DNA of 64,000 bases from Nitrospira sp. (GCA_011523385.1 WTGX01000004.1:124001-188000); one strand, 5' to 3'; shown: positions 9,282 through 19,774, counted from the first letter of the stretch. A program made the numbers and translations. Notes: generated by a model not told the origin, from the letters alone.

Positions 9282-9812
9282 ATGACGCTCCTGTTAAATG
9301 CCACATATGAACCCTTGCGGGTTGTGCAATGGCAAAAGGCCGTGACCCTGCTTTGCCAGGGGAAAGTCGAGGTCCTGGAATTTTATGACCGGGACATTCG
9401 AGGGGTGTCGATCAGTTTCAAACTGCCTTCGGTGATGCGACTGTTGAAAGTCGTCAAGTTGAAGTCCAATCACCGGGCCGTCAAGTTTTCCCGTATCAAC
9501 ATTTTCACTCGCGATAAATATACGTGCCAGTACTGCTGCAAACGGTTTCGCACCGAAGAACTCACGTTCGACCACGTGGTGCCGATTGCGAAAGGAGGCA
9601 CGAAAACCTGGGAGAATATCGTGACGGCGTGTTGGCGCTGTAATAATAAAAAGAGCGGACGAACCCCGGAAGAAGCCCGCATGCACTTGAAGAAGAAACC
9701 GCAAAAGCCGAGGTGGAATCCGACCCTGACCATCATGATTGGCATCCGGAATGCTCCGGAGAGTTGGCGCGACTATCTCTATTGGCACATGGAATTGGAC
9801 TCCGATGAATAA
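9282..9812 (+). CDS. HNH endonuclease family protein
   Basis: FTRDKYTCQYCCKRFRTEELTFDHVVPIAKGGTKTWENIVTACWRCNNKKSGRTPEEA. Confidence 0.92.
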   Translation: MTLLLNATYEPLRVVQWQKAVTLLCQGKVEVLEFYDRDIRGVSISFKLPSVMRLLKVVKLKSNHRAVKFSRINIFTRDKYTCQYCCKRFRTEELTFDHVVPIAKGGTKTWENIVTACWRCNNKKSGRTPEEARMHLKKKPQKPRWNPTLTIMIGIRNAPESWRDYLYWHMELDSDE

Positions 9813-10437
9813 TGCCGGTTTTCAAATTTCGTTGGACTTGTATGGCCGCCTGTGCGTGGTGATCGGCGGCGAGGATGAAGCGGCGCACAAGACCGGCCTG
9901 TTGTTGGACGTGGGGGCCAAAGTCACCGTGGTGAATCCCACCCTGAACGTAGCGCTTCGGAAACTCACGGCCGCCGGGAAAGTCCTGCACCGGGGACGCC
10001 GGTTTCGATCCACGGATACCCAAGGGGCCTTTGTCGTCCTCAACACCCTGCCGGATGATAAGGAGTTTGCCAAATCGTTGCGTGCTTTGTCGGAAGCGGA
10101 ACGGTTTCTGGTGTGGTCGATCGATCAGCCGGAGTTGTCGAATTTCATGATGCCCGCCCTGGTCCGGCGAGGGGCTCTTCGCATGGCGATCAGTACGGGT
10201 GGGGCGTCTCCCGCCCTTGCCGGCGCCTTGCGGCGAAACGGCGAAGAGATCTTTGATGAAGAATTTGAAAGGTATCTGGCTTGGCTGGGAGAACTACGCA
10301 AAGACGTCCAGGCCAATGAACCGAACGTGGAAAAAAGACGAGAGCGATTGAAAGCGGCAGTGGAAGGTTTCCGGTTGACCGGGTCGGTCGAGTATCCCGC
10401 CGCCTGGCTCGCGCAGAAAGCCTCTTCTGATTCATAA
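9805..10437 (+). CDS. Precorrin-2 dehydrogenase / sirohydrochlorin ferrochelatase-like (Met8/CysG N-terminal type)
   Basis: ISLDLYGRLCVVIGGEDEAAHKTGLLLDVGAKVTVV; RMAISTGGASPALAGALRR. Confidence 0.87.
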   Translation: MNNAGFQISLDLYGRLCVVIGGEDEAAHKTGLLLDVGAKVTVVNPTLNVALRKLTAAGKVLHRGRRFRSTDTQGAFVVLNTLPDDKEFAKSLRALSEAERFLVWSIDQPELSNFMMPALVRRGALRMAISTGGASPALAGALRRNGEEIFDEEFERYLAWLGELRKDVQANEPNVEKRRERLKAAVEGFRLTGSVEYPAAWLAQKASSDS

Positions 10438-10452
10438 CGAGGATGGTGCGGT

Positions 10453-10761
10453 ATGGTCTTGTTGGAATTCAGCATGTCTCCCCTGGGAAAAGGCGAAAGC
10501 GTGGGGAAATACGTCTCCCGCTCTTTGCAGATTATTGACAAAAGCGGAGTTGAGTACCGGCTGAATCCCATGGGAACGGTGCTCGAAGGGGAATGGGATG
10601 AAGTGTTTGACGTGGTGCGTCAATGTTATGAGCGGATGAAAAAGGATTGCGACCGCATTTCCTGTACGATGAAGGTTGATTACCGTAAGGGTCACACCGG
10701 GCGTCTCAGCGGGAAAGTCGCCAGTGTGGAAAAACGGCTCAAGAAGAAACTGAAGACGTAA
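10453..10761 (+). CDS. MTH1187/YkoF-like thiamine-binding family protein (DUF77)
   Basis: MVLLEFSMSPLGKGESVGKYVSRSLQIIDKSGVEYRLNPMGTVLEGEWDEVFDVVRQCYE. Confidence 0.88.
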   Translation: MVLLEFSMSPLGKGESVGKYVSRSLQIIDKSGVEYRLNPMGTVLEGEWDEVFDVVRQCYERMKKDCDRISCTMKVDYRKGHTGRLSGKVASVEKRLKKKLKT

Positions 10762-11896
10762 AATCCGCCGGCGGTTCATACACGCGAGGTACTTTGGAGC
10801 CAAGATTGCAAAGGACCTCATAGGGAATCGAATCCTGCCAGTTCGCCAGGTCGAAGGCCGTAATCGCCTGGGTTTCCGATTTGCCCATCAGGATCACATC
10901 ATCGCCGGGTTTAATCGTGGGGTCGTCGGTGACGTCGACGACGGTCATATCCATGCAAATCCGTCCGATAATCGGGAAGCGCCGGTCATGGATGATGACC
11001 TCTCCCGTATTGGAGAGCCGGCGATTGTACCCGTGGGCGTACCCGATGGGAAGGATGGCCAGCCGGGAATCCCGTTGCGTGCGATAGACGTCACCGTAAC
11101 TCACGGGTTCCCCTTTCCCTGCCGTTTTCAGGTGTACGACTTTGGTCGTCAGGGACATGACCGGCTGAAGGGAAACTGGAGTCTCCCTGCCCGGTACCGG
11201 CGCGTATCCGTACAACGACAGTCCGGGACGAACCATATCCAGGTGCGCGGAAGGGTGCCAGAGAATCCCCGCGGTGTTGGCTGCATGACGGCAGGGAGAA
11301 GGTCCATTCGCGGGCAGGCTCGAAACGGCTTCGTGAAAACGTTCGAGTTGATAAAGGGTAAAGGCCGGGTCCGGGTTGTCGGCATCGGCCAGATGAGTCA
11401 TGACTCCCTGACACACGAGACGGTGGGAAAACGTGGGTGTCTGCAAGAGAGCGGGCACGTCCCCGGTCTCGAAGCCCAATCGTCTCATGCCCGTGTCCAC
11501 CTTGACGTGAACGGGGTAGGGGGCGTTTTCTTGCACAACTTCCCGGCTCAGCGCCTGCAAGGTGTCGGTATTGGAGAGTACGGGAATCAGGTTGGCCTGA
11601 ACGAGATCTTTGACTTGCTCAGGCAGGATACCGCCCATCACGATAATGTCTTCTAGCCTTCCGGCTTCCCGCAGGAGAATCCCTTCGTGTACCGTGGCCA
11701 CACCGAACCGCCGGATGCCGAGTTGCGACAAGGCGTCGGCCATGGCGCAGCATCCATGGCCATAACCGTCGGCCTTGATGACCGCTAAAATGTCCACGTG
11801 CGGCGCGAGTACGCGACGAAGTTCACGCAGGTTATGCGCGAGGGCGGAGAGATGAATGGTAGCCAGGGTCGGTGACAGCGCGGAAGCAGTGGGCAT
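10739..11896 (-). CDS. alr: Alanine racemase
   Basis: VIKADGYGHGCCAMADAL PLP-lysine motif; C-terminal GRICMDMTVVDVT. Confidence 0.96.
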   Translation of the reverse strand: MPTASALSPTLATIHLSALAHNLRELRRVLAPHVDILAVIKADGYGHGCCAMADALSQLGIRRFGVATVHEGILLREAGRLEDIIVMGGILPEQVKDLVQANLIPVLSNTDTLQALSREVVQENAPYPVHVKVDTGMRRLGFETGDVPALLQTPTFSHRLVCQGVMTHLADADNPDPAFTLYQLERFHEAVSSLPANGPSPCRHAANTAGILWHPSAHLDMVRPGLSLYGYAPVPGRETPVSLQPVMSLTTKVVHLKTAGKGEPVSYGDVYRTQRDSRLAILPIGYAHGYNRRLSNTGEVIIHDRRFPIIGRICMDMTVVDVTDDPTIKPGDDVILMGKSETQAITAFDLANWQDSIPYEVLCNLGSKVPRVYEPPADFTSSVSS

Positions 11897-12456
11897 TAAA
11901 TCTCCAGAATTTCTTCCTCCTTTTTCTTGAGCAGTTCGTCGACCAGCTTGATCTTGCCGTCCACGACTTTTTGAATGTCCGCCTCACCGCGTCGCAAGTC
12001 GTCTTCGGTAATCGTGGAGTCTTTTTGGAGGCGCTTGAGTTCATCATTGCCCTCTCGACGAATGCCTCGAATGTGGATTTTCGTCTCTTCCCCGTATTTC
12101 CGGCACACTTTCACGAATTCCTTGCGACGTTCCTCGCTCAAGGCCGGAATCGGAATGCGAATCACCTTCCCGTCGTTCGACGGATTCAATCCGAGGTCCG
12201 AGGACAGGATGGCTTTTTCAATGTCCTTGATGCTCGTGGGGTCCCACGGCTGGATCATGATCAACCGGCTGTCCGGCATCGAGAGGTTCCCCACCTGCTG
12301 CAAGGGAGTCGGCGTCCCGTAGTACTCGACTTTAATATGATCGAAGAGCGATAAAGACGCCCGGCTGCCCCGGATGGAAGCCAGTTCCTTTTTCAGGTGC
12401 TCGATGACGCCATTCATCTTTTCTGTGAGCTGTTCAATCGTTGTCTGAGACGGCAT
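11896..12456 (-). CDS. frr: Ribosome recycling factor
   Basis: MNGVIEHLKKELASIRGSRASLSLFDHIKVEYYGTPTPLQQVGNLS... Confidence 0.97.
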   Translation of the reverse strand: MPSQTTIEQLTEKMNGVIEHLKKELASIRGSRASLSLFDHIKVEYYGTPTPLQQVGNLSMPDSRLIMIQPWDPTSIKDIEKAILSSDLGLNPSNDGKVIRIPIPALSEERRKEFVKVCRKYGEETKIHIRGIRREGNDELKRLQKDSTITEDDLRRGEADIQKVVDGKIKLVDELLKKKEEEILEI

Positions 12457-12468
12457 GGTGAACCCCTG

Positions 12469-13200
12469 TTAATTGAGAACTGCGTCGTGTTTGACCACGG
12501 TTCCGATTTTTTCCCCCAGAACCACGCGTTTCAAATTGCCCGGTTCGGTGAGGTTAAATACGATCAAGGGAAGATTGTTGTCCATGCACAGCGTGATGGC
12601 CGTGGCATCCATGACTTTCAGGCTTTTGTTGAGGACGGACAGGAACGGCAGTTCATGAAACATTTTGGCCGACGGGTTGTCCAAAGGATCGGAATCATAA
12701 ATGCCGTCGACCTTGGTGCCCTTCATGATGACGTCGGCTTTGATTTCCATCGCGCGCAGAGCCGCGGCCGTATCCGTCGTAAAATAGGGGTTCCCCGTGC
12801 CGGCGGCGAAAATCACGACCCGTTTTTTCTCGAGGTGCCGGATGGCGCGCCGGCGGATGTAACTCTCGGCCAATTGCCGCATTTCAATGGCCGATAAAAC
12901 CCGTGTGGCCACCCCGGCTTTCTCCAGGGCGTTTTGTAAGGCGAGGGCATTCAACATGGTGGCGAGCATGCCCATATAGTCGGCCGCCGCGCGTTCCATC
13001 CCGTCCGCGCTCGCGGCCAGGCCTCGAAATATATTGCCTCCGCCGATCACCAGCGCGACCTCAACGTCCATGTTCACGACGTCCTTGATTTCACCGGCAA
13101 GCGCCGTGAGGATGTCGCGGTTAATGCCGTAGGTTTGGTTCCCTGCAAGCATTTCCCCGCTGATCTTGAGGAGAATGCGGCGGTACTGCACAGGCGTCAC
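12469..13200 (-). CDS. pyrH: Uridylate (UMP) kinase
   Basis: [42 protein letters not shown]. Confidence 0.97.
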   Translation of the reverse strand: MTPVQYRRILLKISGEMLAGNQTYGINRDILTALAGEIKDVVNMDVEVALVIGGGNIFRGLAASADGMERAAADYMGMLATMLNALALQNALEKAGVATRVLSAIEMRQLAESYIRRRAIRHLEKKRVVIFAAGTGNPYFTTDTAAALRAMEIKADVIMKGTKVDGIYDSDPLDNPSAKMFHELPFLSVLNKSLKVMDATAITLCMDNNLPLIVFNLTEPGNLKRVVLGEKIGTVVKHDAVLN

Positions 13201-13793
13201 TCCTGGCCTAATTGGTATCGCGTAAACCGGGCAATGGAAATGTTTTCACCAAGTTTGGCAATTTTTTGCGTGAGGATTTCCGTGATCGAGACGTTGGGAT
13301 CTTTGATGAAACTCTGTTCCAGGAGGCAATTTTCCTGGTAGAATTTTTCCAATTTTCCCTGAACGATTTTGTCGATGGCTGCTTCAGGCTTCCCGAGTTC
13401 TTTCGCCTGGGCCAGGTAAATCGCCTTTTCCCGTTCCACCTGTTCGGACGGGACTTGCTCGCGTTTCACGTAGGAAGGATTGGCGGCCGCAATCTGCAAC
13501 GCGACGTCTTTGACCAATTCCTGAAATTCTTCATTGCGGGCGACGAAATCCGTTTCACAATTGACTTCAACCAGGACGCCGATTTTGTTGCCGGCGTGGA
13601 TGTAGGATGAGACGACGCCTTCCTTGGTTTCCCGCCCGGCTTTTTTCTGAGCCGCGGCCAGACCGCGTTGGCGGAGGAGATCAATGGCTTTTTCAATATC
13701 CGAATCGGTTTCTTTCAGCGCATTTTGACAGTCAAGGATTCCGGCTCCTGTTTTGCCACGTAGTTCTTTGACCAAGGTACCCATGCTGGACAT
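13197..13793 (-). CDS. tsf: Elongation factor Ts
   Basis: [54 protein letters not shown]; start at Met 13793. Confidence 0.96.
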   Translation of the reverse strand: MSSMGTLVKELRGKTGAGILDCQNALKETDSDIEKAIDLLRQRGLAAAQKKAGRETKEGVVSSYIHAGNKIGVLVEVNCETDFVARNEEFQELVKDVALQIAAANPSYVKREQVPSEQVEREKAIYLAQAKELGKPEAAIDKIVQGKLEKFYQENCLLEQSFIKDPNVSITEILTQKIAKLGENISIARFTRYQLGQE

Positions 13794-13857
13794 CGTGTAT
13801 CCTTCTCCCTTTATTTGGCTAGGATGAAAAGAAATGTCGACGACGTGCCGTGACGTT

Positions 13858-14670
13858 CTACGCGGAAGGCGCTTGAACGCTTTCCACCGGACTCTCGGTT
13901 GCACGGGTGGAGAGCAAGTCGCTCATAATCGTGTCTTCTTCTCCACCACCACTCGAATCCTCCTGTTTGTTGCGAAGGTCCAAGCCTTCCAGGCAGGCGT
14001 CGGCAATTCGGGCGGTAAAGAGTTTCAAGGAGCGAATGGCATCGTCATTCCCGGGGATGGGATAATCGATCCGTGTGGGATCGCAATTGGTATCCACAAT
14101 GGCGACAACGGGAATGCCTAAACGGTTGGCTTCCTTGACGGTAATGTGTTGAATGCGCGTGTCGAGGACGTAAATGCAGCCGGGCAAACTTTCCATGGCC
14201 TTGATGCCGCTCAAGTATTTCTCCAGTTTGCCCCGCTCTTTTTCCATCAGCAACACTTCTTTTTTCTTCAGCCGTTCATGCGTGCCATCGGTTTGAGCGG
14301 CTTCGAGTTTCTTGAGTTGCCGGATACTTTTTCTGATGGTTTCGAAGTTGGTGAGCATACCCCCCAGCCAGCGCTGGGTGACGTAATACATGCCGCACCG
14401 TGTGGCTTCTTCTTCCACGATGTCGACGGCTTGACGCTTGGTGCCCACAAAGAGGACCGATTCCCCGGCCGCAACGGTATCCCTGACAAAATTATAGGCG
14501 TCGAAGAAGAATTTGGCGGTTTGTTGCAAATCAATGAGATAGATGCCGTTTCTTTCTCCGAAGAGATACGGCTTCATTTTGGGATTCCAGCGATTGGTTT
14601 GATGCCCAAAATGTACGCCTGCCTCTAACATGTCTTTGATGGATACCATACTGTGGTTTTTCGCCTCCAT
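13858..14670 (-). CDS. rpsB: 30S ribosomal protein S2
   Basis: [63 protein letters not shown]. Confidence 0.98.
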   Translation of the reverse strand: MEAKNHSMVSIKDMLEAGVHFGHQTNRWNPKMKPYLFGERNGIYLIDLQQTAKFFFDAYNFVRDTVAAGESVLFVGTKRQAVDIVEEEATRCGMYYVTQRWLGGMLTNFETIRKSIRQLKKLEAAQTDGTHERLKKKEVLLMEKERGKLEKYLSGIKAMESLPGCIYVLDTRIQHITVKEANRLGIPVVAIVDTNCDPTRIDYPIPGNDDAIRSLKLFTARIADACLEGLDLRNKQEDSSGGGEEDTIMSDLLSTRATESPVESVQAPSA

Positions 14671-15018
14671 TCAGAGAGATTAGGAATTAAGCCATCACTT
14701 GAAACGGTATTCCGGTGAGAATCGGCCGTTGGCTCATGGCGTCAATCCGTTGACTTAAACCAACAAGATTTAACACAACCCCTGTTTTTAATGCAAGGTC
14801 CATTGTCGTCTCTGCCCGGGGGCAGGGACATGACTTCTGGCACCAACAATGTGCCTTGGAAAACCCCGCGTCATGAGATGACGCGGCTACAAATATTGGG
14901 GGACGTTTTGACGGGGATTCCTGAATGCCGGTAAAGTAATTTTTGTCCGATAGCTGTCCTCTGTATGCCCGTTCTTTTGGGCACCCATTTGTCGCCCTGC
15001 GCCAAGGTGCTGGAGAGG

Positions 15019-15123
15019 TCATCCTGAACGAAGTGAAGGATCTGCTTTTCCAGGCGTTCGGTTGTTGAGCGAGAGATTCCTCGCGAGGCCCTTCACTTCG
15101 TTCAGGGCAAGCTTCGGAATGAC
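15019..15123. repeat. Interspersed repeat, family B
   Basis: GTCATCCTGAACGAAGTGAAGGATCTGC...GAGATTCCTCGCGAGGCCCTTCACTTCGTTCAGGGCAAGCTTCGGAATGAC; related copy at ~32265-32372. Confidence 0.8.
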
Positions 15124-15204
15124 AAAACTGGGCCTGGTGTGGAAACTTCTGGGTTGTCAGCAGAGTCATGCGTTATTCACGATTTTTGAGATGAGGTTGT
15201 AAGA

Positions 15205-16560
15205 ATGGTTGAAGTTCCTATCAAGCTGTATGTGCAAGGTCTTGCCAAAGAGGCCAACGCCGCAACCCGTGCCGTCGCATTGATGACGAGTCAAGACAGA
15301 ACCGTGGCCCTGACGGCCATGGCGGAACAGTTGGAAGCGAGCATGGACGACGTGTTGACTGCCAACAAAGAGGATCTCGAGGCCATTCCCAAGGAATGGG
15401 GGCCGGACGAGTATCGTAAAGCGAGAGAACTCATTACCGTTACGGAAGAAGGTCTTCTCGACGTCGTCGCCCATATTCGGCGGATTGCGGAGGAACCCGA
15501 TCCCACGCGAGAAACCTCACAGGCTTGGTTGACGCAAGAAGGTCTGCACGTGCATCGCGTACGCGTCCCTATCGGCGTGATCGCCGTCATTTCCGAATAT
15601 GGCCCGTCCGTGGTTGCCGAATCAATGGCGATGTGTCTTCGGTCGGGAAACGTGTGCGTGGTGCGGGGCGGGAAAGAATGGTTTTGGACCAATTCCGCGG
15701 TCGCCAGGATCTTGCGTGAGACCGCGGAACAACACGGTGTGTCTCAAGGGGCCCTCACGTTTGTGGATCGCCCCGATCATGAGGGCGTGCTTGAACTGGC
15801 CCGGTTGAGAAACGTGGTGCACGGCGTCGTGCCCAGGGGAAAAGCGAGCTTGCGCAAAGTCGTCATGGAGCAGTCACGGGTCCCGGTCCTGGGGTACGAC
15901 GGCGGCCTGTGTCACGTTTACGTGGATAAAGACGCGGACGTGCCGTTGGCTCAAGGGATCGTGGTCAATTCCAAGATTCAGGATCCGGTTGCCACCAATG
16001 CCGCGGATACGCTGTTGGTTCATCAGGCTATTGCACGGCAGTTACTGCCGGGCCTGCTCCGGCGGTTGCTCAGTGAATTTACGGTTGATCTCATCGGCTG
16101 TCCGAAAACCGTCTCCATGATGGGCATTATGGCCATGACCGGACACAAGGGGATTCGAGCGGCCACGGATGAGGATTGGGAACAGAAAAGACAGGCGCTG
16201 ACGTTGGGGATCAAGGTTGTCGGTGATCTCGACGAAGGGTTGGCCCATATTGCGGCTTACGGACCTGGCCATACCGACACCATTGTGACCCGTCGTTATG
16301 ATACCGCGATGCGATTCGTCCGGGAGGTGGATTCCGGCTCGGTCTTGGTGAATGCCTCGACCCGCTTGCATTCGGGTTCGCAGATGGATCTGGGTGAAGA
16401 ACTGGGAACGAATACCTCGCATTTCCACGTGAGAGGGCCGTTGACGCTTCGATCCCTGACCACGGAAAAATACGTCGCGTTCGGGAACGGTCAGTTGCGA
16501 CAACCCCATCCCGTTCCCCAGGCGTATCAGGATGCGATGATGCTGTCCTCGAAATTCTGA
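15205..16560 (+). CDS. proA: Gamma-glutamyl phosphate reductase
   Basis: AATRAVALMTSQDRTVALTAMAEQL; YEPSVVAESMAMCLRSGN-like region; VDSGSVLVNASTRLHSGSQMDLGEELGTNT. Confidence 0.95.
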   Translation: MVEVPIKLYVQGLAKEANAATRAVALMTSQDRTVALTAMAEQLEASMDDVLTANKEDLEAIPKEWGPDEYRKARELITVTEEGLLDVVAHIRRIAEEPDPTRETSQAWLTQEGLHVHRVRVPIGVIAVISEYGPSVVAESMAMCLRSGNVCVVRGGKEWFWTNSAVARILRETAEQHGVSQGALTFVDRPDHEGVLELARLRNVVHGVVPRGKASLRKVVMEQSRVPVLGYDGGLCHVYVDKDADVPLAQGIVVNSKIQDPVATNAADTLLVHQAIARQLLPGLLRRLLSEFTVDLIGCPKTVSMMGIMAMTGHKGIRAATDEDWEQKRQALTLGIKVVGDLDEGLAHIAAYGPGHTDTIVTRRYDTAMRFVREVDSGSVLVNASTRLHSGSQMDLGEELGTNTSHFHVRGPLTLRSLTTEKYVAFGNGQLRQPHPVPQAYQDAMMLSSKF

Positions 16561-16713
16561 TCCACGATTAAGAAACACCGATTTCAAATGTCTGGGACAG
16601 GCTTTTCCCTTCCCCTCCTTTGTAAGGAGGGGCAAAGGGGAGGGAACGAGAAAGTCAGAGCTTTCTTAAACGTTTCGTCAAGCTCTCAGTGCCAGCAGCC
16701 CGGTTTTGCTCCC

Positions 16714-18156
16714 ATGGCCAAATTGGACATTGCCCGGCATCTTGCCGAATGGAGACTTCGCAGGTTTTCTGATGAGGATTCCTATTATGCCTGGCAACGC
16801 CAATCCTTAACCGGAGCGCGACTTCAGCTTCTGCAACAAGCGGCTCAAGCCCGTCGTGAATCAGAGGACGCGGATGAAGCCTTTTATGATCTGGCGGCGT
16901 CTCCCGACATTCTTCCCGTTTTGCATAGCCAACGATACGGGTATTACAACGTGCTCGGCCCCGCGATCGCGGATGCATTGGCAGGGGCACAGTGCGTGTT
17001 GGACGTGGGATGCGGGGTTGGCATTCTCACGACCTGGTACGCGGCCCGTTTCCCGAACGTGACGTTCATGGGCATCGACCGGTCCCTGAAATCGATTGAA
17101 GCGGCGCAGCAGTTTGCGCAATTCCACCAACTCGAAAACGCCAGCTTTCACCATTGCGAAATACCCCAACACGAAATACCGGGGACCTTTGACACCATTG
17201 TCGCCACGCAGGCCCTGTTTCAATCGGAATCCGATCCCGGACTCCCAAGCCGGAGTTGGACGACCCTTGAGCGCGACCGGGATGCCCGGCAACAGCAGGA
17301 CCTGGAAGAGCGCACGGGCATCGGGCCTCGTTTGGACTGGCTGCTGAAAGTGCCGGTGGTTTCGGGAAGGGTCGTTTTGTTTGAAAAGGCCGTGCATCTG
17401 GGCAGGCGTGTGTTGTTTCAGCGGGCCCTGGAAGCGAGGGGGTATGTTCCCGTTGCGGAGCCGCAACTGTTGACGTATTCGGAACTCGGTGAGGCGATTG
17501 AAGATGGGCCTTTGTACGTCGTGCAGCGAGGTCCTGCGTCTCTTGTGGCGGCGTTTCGGGAAGACGTGCCGCAGGATCTGCAACAGGGGATGTATCGTTG
17601 CCGGGGAGCCCGTGCGGAATTCGTGTATGCCAGGTTGCCCAAATACGACGTCCGTTCGGAACAGGTCAAGACGAACCTCGTGATACAGGACGGTCGTTGC
17701 GAAACAGGTCGGACGGGCGGGGGGTTGGGCTATGTCCTCCTCATGCTGCATGGGACGTTTTTCGGTCTTCTGACCGGCGCAATGGAATGGCGACCCCTGA
17801 TGGTTGAACTGGTCCGGCATGAATTGAAGCAAGGCCGGGAGTCCATCGAGACTCGACTCACACGTATTTGGTCTGAACAGGAGAGCGGTCCGCCTGAAGA
17901 ATCGCCTCTCTATGAAAATCATAGTCTTGCGGCCGAGGAAGTCTGGCGACAACTTCCGGACCGGGTCGTCCTGCGACAGCAGACCGACGAGGAGGCGGAT
18001 GGGCGACAGCGTCACATTGAATATGGGCGCTGTGGCGGGAATTTCCATTACCTGTATTGGGCCAATACCTTCGATCAACGGCAAATCGTGATCATGGAGC
18101 AGGAGCGAAGCGCGTTTCTGGAGACCTATTATGCCGAAGCAACCGGTGAGTCCTGA
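16714..18156 (+). CDS. Large SAM-dependent methyltransferase (class I fold) with uncharacterised C-terminal region
   Basis: VLDVGCGVGILTTWYAARFPNVTFMGIDRS; start set to ATG 16714 because the upstream ORF extension translates an intergenic repeat. Confidence 0.82.
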   Translation: MAKLDIARHLAEWRLRRFSDEDSYYAWQRQSLTGARLQLLQQAAQARRESEDADEAFYDLAASPDILPVLHSQRYGYYNVLGPAIADALAGAQCVLDVGCGVGILTTWYAARFPNVTFMGIDRSLKSIEAAQQFAQFHQLENASFHHCEIPQHEIPGTFDTIVATQALFQSESDPGLPSRSWTTLERDRDARQQQDLEERTGIGPRLDWLLKVPVVSGRVVLFEKAVHLGRRVLFQRALEARGYVPVAEPQLLTYSELGEAIEDGPLYVVQRGPASLVAAFREDVPQDLQQGMYRCRGARAEFVYARLPKYDVRSEQVKTNLVIQDGRCETGRTGGGLGYVLLMLHGTFFGLLTGAMEWRPLMVELVRHELKQGRESIETRLTRIWSEQESGPPEESPLYENHSLAAEEVWRQLPDRVVLRQQTDEEADGRQRHIEYGRCGGNFHYLYWANTFDQRQIVIMEQERSAFLETYYAEATGES

Positions 18157-18208
18157 GACGGGCAAATGGATTCTGGCCGGGTACGAGCGAAGACCGAACG
18201 GCATGGTT

Positions 18209-18238
18209 GATATTTTGCATTACAAATGCAAAAATATC
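18209..18238. promoter_or_regulatory. Near-perfect inverted repeat upstream of ATPase gene (candidate operator)
   Basis: GATATTTTGCAT-TACAA-ATGCAAAAATATC, ending 2 bp before ATG 18241. Confidence 0.55.
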
Positions 18239-18240
18239 AC

Positions 18241-19464
18241 ATGTCTTCGTTGTATATCAGTCGCTCACTGGAACCGGTCCTCAAGAAAGCGGCCTGCGAG
18301 TTTCCTGCCGTGGTCCTGACCGGGCCGCGTCAATCCGGCAAGACGACCCTTCTGCAACGTCTCTTCGGCAATCGTTACCGTTACGTTTCCTTGGAGCCAC
18401 CCGACGTGCGCGCAGCCGCCACGGAAGATCCGCGTGGGTTCCTGGAGCTTTACCCGTCGCCGGTTATCTTCGATGAAGTGCAGTACGCTCCCGACCTGTT
18501 TCCCTACATCAAGGAAAAAATTGACGCGGATCGTGCCAGGAACGGTCAATATCTGTTGACTGGTTCCCAGCATTTGTTGCTCACCGAGAAGGTCACTGAG
18601 TCATTGGCCGGTCGCGCGGCCATGCTTCGCCTGTTTCCACTGTCGAGGCGGGAGGCAGAGGGCCGGCCGCGGCGTGCCTTCGTCTGGGAGCGCAAAACCC
18701 CATCATCTTCGAGGTCGCCGCATGCTTTTGGTGAACTGTGGAAAGGTTTCCTGCGAGGCGGGTACCCGGAGCTTGCGGTAAAACCCAACCGGGATCTTTC
18801 CCTTTGGCATGCCAGCTACATCCAGACTTATCTCGAACGGGACGTCCGCTCGATCCGGCAGATTGGGGACCTGACCCAGTATCAGAATTTCCTCCGTGTG
18901 GTGGCGGCGCGTAGCGCGCAACTCGTGAATCTAAGCGACGTTGCCCGTGACCTCGGGGTTGCGGTCAACACCGTCAAGACTTGGCTCTCCGTGCTTGAAG
19001 CCACCTACCAGGTTATCGTGCTGCGTCCGTATTTCGCCAACGTCGGGAAACGGCTCGTGAAGACCCCAAAAGTGTATTTCACCGACGTCGGGACGCTCTG
19101 TTACCTGGCGGGTCTCAAGGATCCCGAACATGCAACCTCCGGCCCCATGGGCGGTGCCATCATGGAAACAGCGGTGCTGTCTGAAATTGTCAGGACTCTG
19201 ACGCATCGGGGGATCGACCCGCAAGTCTACTTTTGGCGGACCACGGCAGGAACGGAAGTGGATTTTGTCGTTCAGACCGGTGCAGGGTTGATTCCCATTG
19301 AGGTGAAGTTGTCAGCGACACCGCGGCCGGCCATGGGCGGCGCCATCAGGACGTTCCAAGTGGATATGGGAAGTGCGGCGATGTCCGGATACGTGGTGCA
19401 TCCCGGTGACATACGCCTACCCCTCGGTCCCGGCGTGACCGCGCTGCCTTTCGTCGACCTGTAG
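18241..19464 (+). CDS. ATP-binding protein, AAA/DUF4143 family
   Basis: VVLTGPRQSGKTTLLQRLF (Walker A), VIFDEVQYAPDLFPYIK (Walker B), LLTGSQHLLL, C-terminal EVDFVVQ...PIEVKLS nuclease-like motif. Confidence 0.92.
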   Translation: MSSLYISRSLEPVLKKAACEFPAVVLTGPRQSGKTTLLQRLFGNRYRYVSLEPPDVRAAATEDPRGFLELYPSPVIFDEVQYAPDLFPYIKEKIDADRARNGQYLLTGSQHLLLTEKVTESLAGRAAMLRLFPLSRREAEGRPRRAFVWERKTPSSSRSPHAFGELWKGFLRGGYPELAVKPNRDLSLWHASYIQTYLERDVRSIRQIGDLTQYQNFLRVVAARSAQLVNLSDVARDLGVAVNTVKTWLSVLEATYQVIVLRPYFANVGKRLVKTPKVYFTDVGTLCYLAGLKDPEHATSGPMGGAIMETAVLSEIVRTLTHRGIDPQVYFWRTTAGTEVDFVVQTGAGLIPIEVKLSATPRPAMGGAIRTFQVDMGSAAMSGYVVHPGDIRLPLGPGVTALPFVDL

Positions 19465-19570
19465 CGTTGTACTCGACTACAAACGAAGAACAGGCGTCAC
19501 TTTGGCGGACTGCCCTTAGCGCGATCGTTCTGCAGGTGGAGCGGGATTTTTCAGGAGCCTGTGGGGAAAA

Positions 19571-19646
19571 TGGTGGCGGTGAAGGGTTTCGAACCCCTGG
19601 CCCGCGGCTTATGAGTCCGCTGCTCTACCAACTGAGCTACACCGCC
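19571..19646 (-). tRNA. tRNA-Met (CAT anticodon), CCA encoded
   Basis: Reverse complement GGCGGTGTAGCTCAGTTGGTAGAGCAGCGGACTCATAAGCCGCGGGCCAGGGGTTCGAAACCCTTCACCGCCACCA folds as a cloverleaf. Confidence 0.96.
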
Positions 19647-19774
19647 ACGCAGAAAAGTAATCCATTTTTGTATAGCACACGGAATCATTCCCCGACAATG
19701 TGTATTCGTTTAGGACAAGTGTCTTCAAGTTACCTTTTCGTCTCTTCGTTTCCTCTCCCTCCAGGGGAGAGGAT

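Noticed and set aside
16588-16713. N-terminal extension of the methyltransferase (SLPLLCKEGQRGG...)
   Set aside because: It translates a CCCCTCCTTTGTAAGGAGGGG palindromic repeat; ATG 16714 is the better start.
16861-18204. 447-aa minus-strand ORF
   Set aside because: Antisense to the methyltransferase gene, which has clear SAM-binding motifs on the plus strand.
18209-19646. tRNA-Met-associated integrated island carrying the DUF4143 ATPase
   Set aside because: The ATPase gene does lie on the 3' side of the tRNA, but I saw no integrase and no direct repeat of the tRNA 3' end at the far side.
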